Origin: Planctomycetota bacterium
GTDB lineage: Bacteria > Planctomycetota > Planctomycetia > Gemmatales > Gemmataceae
Length of the DNA stretch: 64,000 nucleotides
Assembly (NCBI GenBank): GCA_016177925.1
Contig: JACOUH010000133.1
Span: forward strand, 1-64,000
Reading direction: 5' to 3'
Shown: one piece after another, positions 32,681 through 40,630 of the stretch
Layout of the letters: each line of letters starts with the position of its first letter
Position numbering within the stretch: position 1 is the stretch's first letter
The notes under the pieces: model-generated
Told to the model about the DNA's origin: nothing
What the model saw: the letters and a program-made list of their open reading frames with translations, nothing else
Database searches by the model: none
Translations under genes and position numbers: made by a program

Positions 32681-34024
32681 ATGGCGAGGAAGAAGACACG
32701 AGCCCATTCTGGTCCTTCCCTGTTCCCGGAGGAAGAACTGCGGAACGGGCATTCAAATGGCGTCCACCGGAAAGTCCCGGTGGAGCGGCTGCCAACGAAC
32801 ACCACGACGCACCAGCATCCGATCCATCGCTGGTTTAACTGCATCGCGGGTTTTTCTCCTGAGTTTGTCCATGAATGCTGCGAGGAGGTCGCCCATCAGG
32901 AGCATCCCGTTAGCTTTCTTGATCCCTTCGCGGGATGCGCGACAGGACCGCTGGTCGCCTGCCAGCGGGGGATGCGAGCGATTGGCTATGAGCCGCACCC
33001 CTTCTTCTTCCGGATCGCAAAAGCCAAGCTCCCTGGCCCGGAGGCGATTCCGCAGCTTGATCAGATCGAGCGGGTGCTCGCCAAAGGGTTCCTCCAGCCA
33101 AAACCTCTCTCGCTGTTGCCGGAAGCGCCGGCAATCTTCCTGCACAAGCTGTTCCCAGAGAACTCCCTCGAGTCCCTGCTCGGGGCACGGGAAGCATTGT
33201 TCTCTGCGGAACTACGGGACAATGACCTCGCCTTCCTCGTGCTGTCACGAGTGTTGGACAAGAGTTCGCATTCGCAGACGGACGGCATCTACAAGGCTCC
33301 TACCTCTCGGAAAGGAGCCACGTCTCCTCTCGCAGCTTTTCACGGATCGGTGCGGGCGATCCGGTCCGATCTAGAGACGGCCAAGGGTCGCGATTACAGG
33401 AGCCTTGCGCTCATCAACCAGGCCTCCGCCGAGCGAATGCAGGCCGTTGCCGCCGATTCGGTGTCGCTGATCGTGACGTCTCCGCCTTATCTGAATAATT
33501 TCGACTTTGCGGAAATGACAAGGATGTATCTGTATTTCTGGGGGATGGCAACGACGTGGGGAGACATTACCGACCGGGTGCGAAGCAAGCTGATTGTGAA
33601 TACCACGACCGCTCTCAAGGGGCACAAAGCTCGCCAGGAAGAATACCGAGCTAACGTCCCCCTTCGACTGCGCCCTGACCTTGATTCGCTCGTGAAGGAG
33701 CTGGCGAATCGACGGACCACCAAGGCGGGGAAGAAAGAGTACGACTTCCTCGTTTATCCGTACTTCTCACAGATGACCACTGTGCTGAGGGAGTGCTTGC
33801 GTTGTCTGCGCCGGGGGGCGGGGATTCACCTCATGGTTGCAGATGCGGCACTCTACGGTGTTCACATCAGCACGCCGCAGGTGCTGTGCGAAACGCTCAG
33901 GGAGGTTGGGTTTCGCAATACCTCCTGCTCGTTGGTGAGGAAACGCGGTCACCGCTGGATTCTGTCTAAGCGGGAGGGATCTCAACAGGGGCTCGGCGAG
34001 TACCACGTATCGGCAATCAAATAG
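32681..34024 (+). CDS. DNA methyltransferase (amino-group, TSPPY type)
   Basis: 447 residues from ATG at 32681 (a TTG at 32663 opens the frame but lies nearer the promoter). Motif I is FLDPFAGCATGPLVA at about 82 and the catalytic motif IV is VTSPPYLNNFDFAEM at about 268, so AdoMet-binding precedes the catalytic block. TSPPY is most usual in N4-cytosine enzymes, but N6-adenine activity is possible. The N-terminal HPIHRWFNCIAGFSPEFV is shared with similar orphan and type II methyltransferases. GC content is clearly lower than outside the island. Followed after 18 bases by a putative nuclease gene. Confidence 0.85.
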   Translation: MARKKTRAHSGPSLFPEEELRNGHSNGVHRKVPVERLPTNTTTHQHPIHRWFNCIAGFSPEFVHECCEEVAHQEHPVSFLDPFAGCATGPLVACQRGMRAIGYEPHPFFFRIAKAKLPGPEAIPQLDQIERVLAKGFLQPKPLSLLPEAPAIFLHKLFPENSLESLLGAREALFSAELRDNDLAFLVLSRVLDKSSHSQTDGIYKAPTSRKGATSPLAAFHGSVRAIRSDLETAKGRDYRSLALINQASAERMQAVAADSVSLIVTSPPYLNNFDFAEMTRMYLYFWGMATTWGDITDRVRSKLIVNTTTALKGHKARQEEYRANVPLRLRPDLDSLVKELANRRTTKAGKKEYDFLVYPYFSQMTTVLRECLRCLRRGAGIHLMVADAALYGVHISTPQVLCETLREVGFRNTSCSLVRKRGHRWILSKREGSQQGLGEYHVSAIK

Positions 34025-34042
34025 CAGGGTGGGGTGGTTACG

Positions 34043-35071
34043 ATGGCTGAACCTGAATCGACCCTGTATCAGGTAGCCGACGCCGAGATTCGGTCCTGCA
34101 TTGACGTATATCTTCAGCTGATGCGGGCGACGAAGGGACTGAGCGACATGAAGCCCGAGCACCTCCAAGAGGAGCGGGCACGGATCATTTTGCTGGCCGG
34201 GCTGGCGATTCAGCAGTTCCAGTACACTCCCGAACAGGCAGTGGAGGAGTGGAAGAGGCGGCAGGCCATCCCGTTTGACCTGGAGGCGGCGGTTACCTTC
34301 GGCGTCTACAGAAACATCAGGCAGTGTGGTGTCCGGTTTCTCGACAACGTGGAGAAGATGACGAAGGGGTTCACCGAGTTCGAGCCTGATTTCATCCAGC
34401 AGAACCCCTACTTGCTCCCCATCCTTCAGCACTTGGCTGGCATCTTCAGCAAGTCCGCGTTGAAGAAGAAGGTGGGCAGTGTTTCCGACACTGCCATTTC
34501 AAAGCCGGCGTCCAAGCGACTTTCGGAGTTGTTGAAAGAGCGGGTTGATCCAAAATCGGTCAACAAAGGAGAGATTCTCCAACGACTTGAATCAACGCTG
34601 GAGGGCATCGTTCGCGATCTCGTCGGTCGGGTCCTGCTCGAATCGATCGTGGCGAGCGCACTCCAGGTCCAGGCCGTGCCCTTCAAACGAGAGGACGAGT
34701 ACGAGGCTCTGCCGGGAGTTGTGTATGACTTCCGAGCGGACTTTGTCATGCCCGACCCGGACAAACCGATGGCATTCATCGAGGTAAGAAAGTCTTCCGC
34801 CCGACACGCATCCCTCTATGCCAAGGACAAGATGTTCTCGGCGATCAATTGGAAAGGGAAGAATCCGCAGCTGCTGGCCGTTCTCGTTATTGACGGGGAG
34901 TGGACTGGAGAAACCCTTCGCGTGATGGCGAACGTCTTCGACTACGTCGTCCCGATCGGACGTGTCCCAGAACTCGTTGAGACCATCAAGGCGTACCTCG
35001 CCGGTGACAAGACAAAGCTGAAGTGGCTCATCCACTTCAAGATTACCGCAGCAGAGCCTCCAAAGGCATAA
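34043..35071 (+). CDS. Putative restriction endonuclease partner
   Basis: 342 residues. No named family is recognised. The N-terminal two thirds are helical (YLQLMRATKGLSDMKPEHLQ, FLDNVEKMTKGFTEFEPDFI). A likely nuclease core follows: YDFRADFVMPDPDKPMAFIE then VRKSSARHASLYAKDKMFSA; the active-site run reads E-V-R-K rather than a clean E-x-K, so the assignment is tentative. ATG at 34043 has GGGGTGG upstream; GTG at 34034 is possible. Directly behind the methyltransferase on the same strand, and its stop codon abuts the dndD-like remnant. Confidence 0.65.
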   Translation: MAEPESTLYQVADAEIRSCIDVYLQLMRATKGLSDMKPEHLQEERARIILLAGLAIQQFQYTPEQAVEEWKRRQAIPFDLEAAVTFGVYRNIRQCGVRFLDNVEKMTKGFTEFEPDFIQQNPYLLPILQHLAGIFSKSALKKKVGSVSDTAISKPASKRLSELLKERVDPKSVNKGEILQRLESTLEGIVRDLVGRVLLESIVASALQVQAVPFKREDEYEALPGVVYDFRADFVMPDPDKPMAFIEVRKSSARHASLYAKDKMFSAINWKGKNPQLLAVLVIDGEWTGETLRVMANVFDYVVPIGRVPELVETIKAYLAGDKTKLKWLIHFKITAAEPPKA

Positions 35072-35072
35072 G

Positions 35073-35673
35073 GGACCGCTTGCTCCGCGACGCCGGTGCC
35101 AAGACCGACCTGCTCCGGCGCGTGGCCGAGCACCTCGACCGCGACCGGCAGAAACGCATCGTCGCGGCCTACCCTGGCTGGCGGCTGGGACTCTCCGAGG
35201 CGGCGCGCGCCCTGCTGCATCACCTGCGCGGGCAACGCCTCGCCGAGTTCGACGCCGAGGTGCGCGGCCTGCTCGACAAGCTGGCGCACGTCGGGCAGGA
35301 GCGCGAGGACCGGGAGCGAGCCCTCGCGGCGACGCCCAGCGAGGCGGACATCGCCGCCGTCGTCGAGCGCTTCCGCAAGGCGACCGAGAACCTCACCCTG
35401 CTGAACGAGACGGCGGTTCGCCTCGATGGTCAGCTCAACGCCCGCAAGGTCGAGGCCGAGTTCGTCATGAAGAAGCTGGAGCAGCTCTGGGAGGCGACGG
35501 CGAAGGATGAGGCCGAGCGCGAGGATCGCCAGCGCATGGTCGGGCTGGCCTCCCGCACCCGCGAGACGATGCAGGTCTTCCTGCGGCGGGCGACGGAACG
35601 CAAGATCGCTCGCCTGTCGCGGCTGATCACGGAGTCGTTCCGCTTCCTGCTGCGCAAGCAGAAGGGAATCTGA
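35073..35673 (+). pseudogene. dndD-like ATPase, middle fragment (coiled coil)
   Basis: The frame begins RDRLLRDAGAKTDLLRRVAE one base after the nuclease stop and continues as a long charged coiled coil (VERFRKATENLTLLNETAVR, LDGQLNARKVEAEFVMKKLE) ending ATERKIARLSRLITESFRFL then LRKQKGI. This resembles the coiled-coil region of DndD before its C-terminal ATPase half, which is missing. No start site. Together with 32389-32478 it brackets the methyltransferase/nuclease pair, as if that pair had landed in a dndD gene, with deletion on both sides. Confidence 0.7.
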
Positions 35674-35896
35674 AGCGCAAGGTCAGGCACTTCCCGTAGC
35701 GGATCGGCTCGCGCCAGCCGCCGGCCAGAAAAACGAAGTGGACCCGGGGACCTTGTTGACAGCCCTCCCCACCCCTGCTATGTTTGTCGTCACCAAGCCA
35801 TTGATCGTTTCGCCTCAAGGAGATACGGCCTCGCCCTCTTCGCAACGGAGGCCCCACGGGACGGGGAGGGCAGGATCGCCAACGGAGGTCGCGGGC

Positions 35897-36907
35897 GTGC
35901 TGATTCGTAGAAACTGGCGCGAGCACCTGCCCTGGATCATCGTCATCCTGGCCATCTCGGTGGTGTCCATCTACTGGTACGGCGTCCTCGCCGCCGAGAC
36001 GCCCTGGGACCGCCGGCCCAAGGGCAGCGACCTCGCCCTGTTCGTGTTCGGCATCGCCGGCGGCAGTATCTGCTTGTTCGAGTTCCTTCTCTGGCCGCGC
36101 AAACGCTGGCGCGTCCTGCGCCTGGGGCCGACCAAGGTCTGGATGCGCGCCCACATCTGGCTCGGCCTGCTCGCCGTGCCGCTCCTGATCCTGCACAGCG
36201 GCTTCTACTTCCGCAACTTCGAGGCGACGCTCCTGCTCGTCCTGTTCTTGATCGTCATCCTTAGCGGCGTGTGGGGGTTGATCCTGCAGCAGATCATCCC
36301 GCAACGCATGCTTGCCGAGGTGCCCGCCGAGACGATCTATTCGCAGATCGAGCATGTCTCCAACCTGCTCGTCGAGGAGGGCGACCGGCTGGTGATCGCC
36401 ACCTGCGGCGTGACGAAAGCGACCGAGGCCGAGCCGGCGACCGCCCTCATCACCGCCCGCGAGGAGGAGGCGCTGCTGGCCGCCGCGGCCGCCAGCACGC
36501 ACTACACGGTCGGCGCCGTCCGGCAGGTCGGCGGCGTCCAGGGCATGGTCCTCGAGTCCAAGCCGGCCCTGCAGCCGGTGCCCAACTCGGAGCCGCTGCG
36601 CGACTTCTTCAACCAGACGGCCGCCCGCTACCTCAAGCGCGGCGCCGAGTCCCGCTCGCCGCTGGTCGACCCGACCCAGGCCCGCATCCTGTTCAGCGAC
36701 CTGCGCCTGGCCCTCGATCCGGCCGCCCACGAGGCCGTCGCCGCCCTGGAGAACCTCTGCGACCAGCGCCGCCAGTTCGACCGCCAAGCCAAGCTGCACT
36801 ACTGGCTGCACAACTGGCTGTGGGTCCACCTGCCGCTGTCGCTGGCCCTGATCCTTCTGATGTTCGTCCACATCTACAAGACCCTGCAATACTGGTGGCC
36901 GGGCTGA
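35897..36907 (+). CDS. Haem-b-like membrane electron-transfer protein
   Basis: 336 residues from GTG at 35897, which has GGAGG eight bases upstream. Five hydrophobic helices: four near the N-terminus (HLPWIIVILAISVVSIYWYG, DLALFVFGIAGGSICLFEFL, HIWLGLLAVPLLILHSGFYF, TLLLVLFLIVILSGVWGLIL) and one at the end (WVHLPLSLALILLMFVHIYK), with a soluble loop of about 170 residues between. Histidines in helix 3 (two, about 13 apart) and helix 5 (two, about 14 apart) could bind two b haems, as in cytochrome b561-like and ferric-reductase proteins. First gene of the redox operon, so probably the quinone- or membrane-side partner of the decaheme cytochrome. Confidence 0.75.
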   Translation: MLIRRNWREHLPWIIVILAISVVSIYWYGVLAAETPWDRRPKGSDLALFVFGIAGGSICLFEFLLWPRKRWRVLRLGPTKVWMRAHIWLGLLAVPLLILHSGFYFRNFEATLLLVLFLIVILSGVWGLILQQIIPQRMLAEVPAETIYSQIEHVSNLLVEEGDRLVIATCGVTKATEAEPATALITAREEEALLAAAAASTHYTVGAVRQVGGVQGMVLESKPALQPVPNSEPLRDFFNQTAARYLKRGAESRSPLVDPTQARILFSDLRLALDPAAHEAVAALENLCDQRRQFDRQAKLHYWLHNWLWVHLPLSLALILLMFVHIYKTLQYWWPG

Positions 36908-36911
36908 CCCG

Positions 36912-36965
36912 GTGGGGCAGGCATCTTGCCTGCCTCTGTCGTGGCAGGCTAGAAGCCTGCCCCAC
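36912..36965. repeat. 54-bp palindrome, GTGGGGCAGGC family
   Basis: Imperfect arms (GTGGGGCAGGCATCTTGCCT and GGCAGGCTAGAAGCCTGCCC plus CAC) in the gap between the first two genes of the redox operon. Confidence 0.88.
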
Positions 36966-37020
36966 GGACGGAAGGCATTGATCTCTCATCTGGGACTCGA
37001 GCAGCGGGAACGGCACTCCC

Positions 37021-38664
37021 ATGCCAATCACTGAAGGCAAACAGCGGGCGTCGCGCATCCCCCTGGATTATTACAAGCACCCCGACCCGCTGGTGCGCTG
37101 GAAGCGTCTGCTCGCCTGGGGGCTGAGCGGCCTGACCGTCGTCTGGATCGCCTCGGCCCTCCTCGGCGGCGACAAGGGTATTCTCGGCCAGCGCCGCTTC
37201 TCGCACGGTGCCGTCGCCGTCGCCCACAAGCCGATCGAACACGACTGTGCCGCCTGCCACGCCAGCTTCGGCCTGCTCGCTGGCAAGGAGAGCGTCGACG
37301 CGAAGTGCCAGACGTGCCACCTGGAATCTCCACGAGACTTCCATCACGATCAGAAGGAGTCAATGACGCCCAACTGCGGGCGCTGTCACTCCGACCACCA
37401 CGGCCTCGACTTCAACCTGGTCCGCACCACCGACCGCGACTGCATCGTCTGCCACAAGAACCTGCCCGGCTCGACGGACAAATCGCAGCTCGACTACATG
37501 GCGAAGATCAGTTCCTTCAGCGACGACCATCCCGAGTTCAAACTGCTCCGCGACAAGGAACCGGACCCGGGCAAGCTCAAGTTCAACCACAAGTACCACA
37601 TGACCGAGGGCATCGTCCTGGCCAAGGGCGGCAAAGTGATCACGGTCGGCGACATTGTCTCCGGCGAGCAGCAAAGTCGCTTCGGCAACAGCCGCAAGAA
37701 GACCGATGCCGTCAAGCTCGAGTGCGCCAACTGCCACGAGACGGAAACTCGCACCGAGCCCAGCAAGGACGACTGGCCCAATCCCGACCAGGATCGCAAG
37801 GGCTGGGAGGAAGCCGTCCGCAAGTATTACGCGGCGAAGCAGGATGCTCGCGGGCGCCTCCCCTCGGGGGAACTGCTGCCGCCGCGCAAGACCGGCAAGT
37901 ACATGAAGCCGATCAACTATGATAATCACTGTGCCGGTTGCCACCCGCTCAACTTCGACCCGAAGATCGACCGGCCCGTCGAACACGGCCTGCCGCTCAT
38001 GTCGGCGAAAGAGCAGGATCGCACGCTGCGCAAGGAGCTGACGAGGATCTACGAGGCCGAGTACGAGAAGGCCCCGACCAGCCTCGTGACGCGGTCGCCG
38101 TCGTTCCTGCCCCTGCCCGGCAAGCGGCGGGACGTCGAGGAGCCCAACCGCAGCCTGATCCCCGAGAAGGTCGACGAGGCGATGCGATCACTGCTGGCGG
38201 GCAAGCGGGCCTGCGGCGAATGCCACACCGACCGCGAGGGCAACGACCTGACCCTTGCGAGCACGGGCATCGCCAAACCGGACCTCCCCGTGATCTGGCT
38301 GAAACACGCTCGCTTCGACCACGCTGCCCACGACACGCGCGGCATCGATTGCGCCGTCTGCCACAAGGACGCTTATCCAAGCACCGAGAAGGACCTTCTC
38401 GATGCCTACGCCAGCCCGCGCAAGGGAGCGGAGAAGGTCCTGATTGAGGGCATCAACAACTGCAAGCAGTGTCACTCGTCGTCGCCCAAGCCGGAGTTCG
38501 CCGACCGCGGCTGGCAGGCCAAGCAGGACTGCACCGAGTGCCACTCGTATCACCAGGGCAAAGCGGGAACAGCGACCGCGCACCGTCCAGGCGGCGGCTT
38601 CCACGCCCAGCGGACGCGACATCTCGAGGAGTTGTTAGGACAACCGCTTAGCCCGAAGCGCTAG
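37021..38664 (+). CDS. Membrane-anchored decaheme cytochrome c
   Basis: 547 residues with ten CxxCH haem-binding motifs in order: CAACH, CQTCH, CGRCH, CIVCH, CANCH, CAGCH, CGECH, CAVCH, CKQCH and CTECH. One N-terminal membrane segment (LLAWGLSGLTVVWIASALLG, about residues 30-49) follows a basic stretch and has no cleavage site, so the haem domain is held to the membrane on the periplasmic side. Extra histidines (HSDHHG, FNHKYHM, HARFDHAAHD) could be distal ligands. The first four haems resemble the NapC/NrfH-type cytochrome c3-like spacing. Last residues (LSPKR) border a palindrome-like TTAGCCCGAAGCGC. Likely passes electrons between the haem-b-like protein and an outside acceptor. Confidence 0.9.
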   Translation: MPITEGKQRASRIPLDYYKHPDPLVRWKRLLAWGLSGLTVVWIASALLGGDKGILGQRRFSHGAVAVAHKPIEHDCAACHASFGLLAGKESVDAKCQTCHLESPRDFHHDQKESMTPNCGRCHSDHHGLDFNLVRTTDRDCIVCHKNLPGSTDKSQLDYMAKISSFSDDHPEFKLLRDKEPDPGKLKFNHKYHMTEGIVLAKGGKVITVGDIVSGEQQSRFGNSRKKTDAVKLECANCHETETRTEPSKDDWPNPDQDRKGWEEAVRKYYAAKQDARGRLPSGELLPPRKTGKYMKPINYDNHCAGCHPLNFDPKIDRPVEHGLPLMSAKEQDRTLRKELTRIYEAEYEKAPTSLVTRSPSFLPLPGKRRDVEEPNRSLIPEKVDEAMRSLLAGKRACGECHTDREGNDLTLASTGIAKPDLPVIWLKHARFDHAAHDTRGIDCAVCHKDAYPSTEKDLLDAYASPRKGAEKVLIEGINNCKQCHSSSPKPEFADRGWQAKQDCTECHSYHQGKAGTATAHRPGGGFHAQRTRHLEELLGQPLSPKR

Positions 38665-38671
38665 CAAGAGT

Positions 38672-38734
38672 TGTAGGACGGATTTCCAATCCGTCCGGGC
38701 GTCACGCCGGGACGGATTTCCAATCCGTCCTACA
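38672..38734. repeat. 63-bp palindrome, GGACGGATTTCCAATCCGTC family
   Basis: TGTAGGACGGATTTCCAATC plus CGTCC, spacer GGGCGTCACGCC, and its mirror. Each arm is itself palindromic. A second copy is at 62184-62243. It lies between the cytochrome and nuoEF-like genes. Confidence 0.92.
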
Positions 38735-38765
38735 GAAGGCGAGGGACAGAAGAGGAACAGCATCC

Positions 38766-40481
38766 ATGATCGTTCAAGAGTTGCGTCACATCCAGGAGCG
38801 CCTGGGCTGGCTGCCCAAGGAGGAGATGAAGGCCCTTGCCGAGCGCCTCGGCGTCCCGCTGCACCGCGTTCACGAGGTCGCCAGCTTCTATCCGTTGTAC
38901 AAGCTCTCGCCCCCCAAGGGCGTCGAAGTCAAGGTCTGCCGCGATATGGCCTGCCACCTCCGTGGAGCGCCACGGCTGCGCCAGACCCTTGAGGCGTTCG
39001 CCCAGGAAATTAGCCGTCCCGGTTGCCAGGTGACTGTCGAGGGTGTTTCGTGCCTGGGCCAGTGCGACCGGGCCATCGCCGTCTCGATCGAGGACCACTA
39101 CATCTACAAGGGTCTGCCCGAGTCCCAGCTCAAGCTGTGCATCGAGACGGCGGTCAAGAAGGGCAAGATGCCCTATCGCAAGGCCGGCCGCGAGCCGCTG
39201 GGCTGGAAGATCGACGTCTACAACGGCACGCCGCACTACGAGGCGGTCGGCCGCTTCATCCGCGGCGATCTCAACGCCGAAAAGGTCATTGCCGCCCTGA
39301 AGGCCTCCGGCCTGCGCGGCCTCGGCGGCGCCGGCTTCCCGACCTTCCGCAAGTGGGACACCGTCCGCCGCACCGCCGAAACTGTCAAGTACATTGTCTG
39401 CAATGCGGACGAGAGCGAGCCGGGGACCTTCAAGGATCGCGAATTGATGCGGCGCACCCCCTGGCTGGTGATCGAGGGAATGGTGCTCGCGTCCCTGGTA
39501 ACCGGGGCCGAGAAGGGCTACCTGTACCTGCGCCACGAGTACCCCGACGAGGAGGAGGCCCTCGCCGAGGCCCTGCGCGAGGCGCGGGGGAAATACCAGG
39601 TCATCGGCGATAGCATCCTGGGCAGCAACCGCAAGTTCGACCTTGAACTGTTCATCAGCCCCGGCGGCTATGTGCAGGGCGAGGAGTCGTCGCTGCTCGA
39701 GGCGATCGAGGACAAGCGCGGCGAGCCGCGCAACAAGCCGCCGTTCCCCGTCTTCCAGGGACTGTTCGGCAAGCCGACGGTCATCAACAACGTCGAGACG
39801 CTGTCGTGGACGCCCGGCATCGTGCTCAACGGCGGGGACTGGTACGCCAAGGGCGGGGTCAACGGCGCCAACGGCATGCGCTTCATTTCCATCTCCGGCG
39901 ATGTCGCCAAGCCGGGCGTCTACGAGGCGCCCTTCGGACTGACCGTGCGCGACCTGATTTACAAGTATTCCGGCGGCATGCGCGACGGCCAGCAACTGCT
40001 GGCGATCGCCCCCTCGGGCCCCTCGGGCGGCTTCCTCCCCGCCGTCCTCCGGCGCGAGAACCTGCCCGAAAAGTTCGTCGAGCAGAAAATGAAGGGCGCG
40101 AACATCTACGACGTGCTCGACCTGACGCTGGATAACGGCACGTTGTCGCTGGCCGGCTCGATGCTCGGCGCGGCCTTCGTCGTCTACGGCGACCGGGCCA
40201 ACATCGTCGAGCAGGCGCTCAACTGCGTCGAGTTCTACCGCAACGAATCGTGCGGCAAGTGCGTGCCGTGCCGCACCGGCTCGCAGAAGCTGGTCAACAT
40301 GATCCAGGAACTACTGGCCGGCAAGTCGAGCCGCGAGAGAATGAGCCTGGTCGGCGACCTGTCCGATACCATGATCCTGACGTCGATCTGCGGCCTCGGT
40401 CAGGTCGCCTCCAATCCGATCGCCTCGGTCCTGCGGCACTTCCGCCCCGATGTCGAGAAGTATCTCGCGGCCGGTCGCTGA
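38766..40481 (+). CDS. NuoE-NuoF fusion, NADH-dehydrogenase-type flavoprotein
   Basis: 571 residues. The NuoE part (1-140) has the [2Fe-2S] cysteines C58, C63, C96 and C100 (CRDMAC...SCLGQC). The NuoF part carries the FMN/NADH site (GLRGLGGAGFPTFRKWD, NADESEPGTFKDRELM), the SLBB-like segment (GDVAKPGVYEAPFGLTVRDL) and the 4Fe-4S motif ESCGKCVPCRTG near 493 with its last Cys in TSICGLGQV. Such fusions occur in hydrogenase and formate-dehydrogenase diaphorases; no Nuo membrane arm, hydrogenase or FdhA is in the window, so it must feed the iron-sulfur protein next door. Reaction: NAD(P)H oxidation or its reverse. Confidence 0.93.
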   Translation: MIVQELRHIQERLGWLPKEEMKALAERLGVPLHRVHEVASFYPLYKLSPPKGVEVKVCRDMACHLRGAPRLRQTLEAFAQEISRPGCQVTVEGVSCLGQCDRAIAVSIEDHYIYKGLPESQLKLCIETAVKKGKMPYRKAGREPLGWKIDVYNGTPHYEAVGRFIRGDLNAEKVIAALKASGLRGLGGAGFPTFRKWDTVRRTAETVKYIVCNADESEPGTFKDRELMRRTPWLVIEGMVLASLVTGAEKGYLYLRHEYPDEEEALAEALREARGKYQVIGDSILGSNRKFDLELFISPGGYVQGEESSLLEAIEDKRGEPRNKPPFPVFQGLFGKPTVINNVETLSWTPGIVLNGGDWYAKGGVNGANGMRFISISGDVAKPGVYEAPFGLTVRDLIYKYSGGMRDGQQLLAIAPSGPSGGFLPAVLRRENLPEKFVEQKMKGANIYDVLDLTLDNGTLSLAGSMLGAAFVVYGDRANIVEQALNCVEFYRNESCGKCVPCRTGSQKLVNMIQELLAGKSSRERMSLVGDLSDTMILTSICGLGQVASNPIASVLRHFRPDVEKYLAAGR

Positions 40482-40505
40482 GGCTGCTACAGTAAGAAGA
40501 TTCAC

Positions 40506-40590
40506 GGCGAGCGGGGGGTGTGAACCCCCTGATAAAGTCATCATCGCCAGAAAGATAAAGTCATCAGGGGGCTCACGCCCCCCGCTCGCC
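40506..40590. repeat. 85-bp palindrome, GGCGAGCGGGGGGTGTGAAC family
   Basis: Arms GGCGAGCGGGGGGTGTGAAC plus CCCCTGATAAAGTCATC and GATAAAGTCATCAGGGGG with GCTCACGCCCCCCGCTCGCC, around ATCGCCAGAAA. It contains a direct repeat of GATAAAGTCATC. Located between the nuoEF-like gene and the next gene. Confidence 0.9.
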
Positions 40591-40630
40591 AGAAAGTTCC
40601 GTCCCGCTCGCTTACTCATAAGGACCTCTC

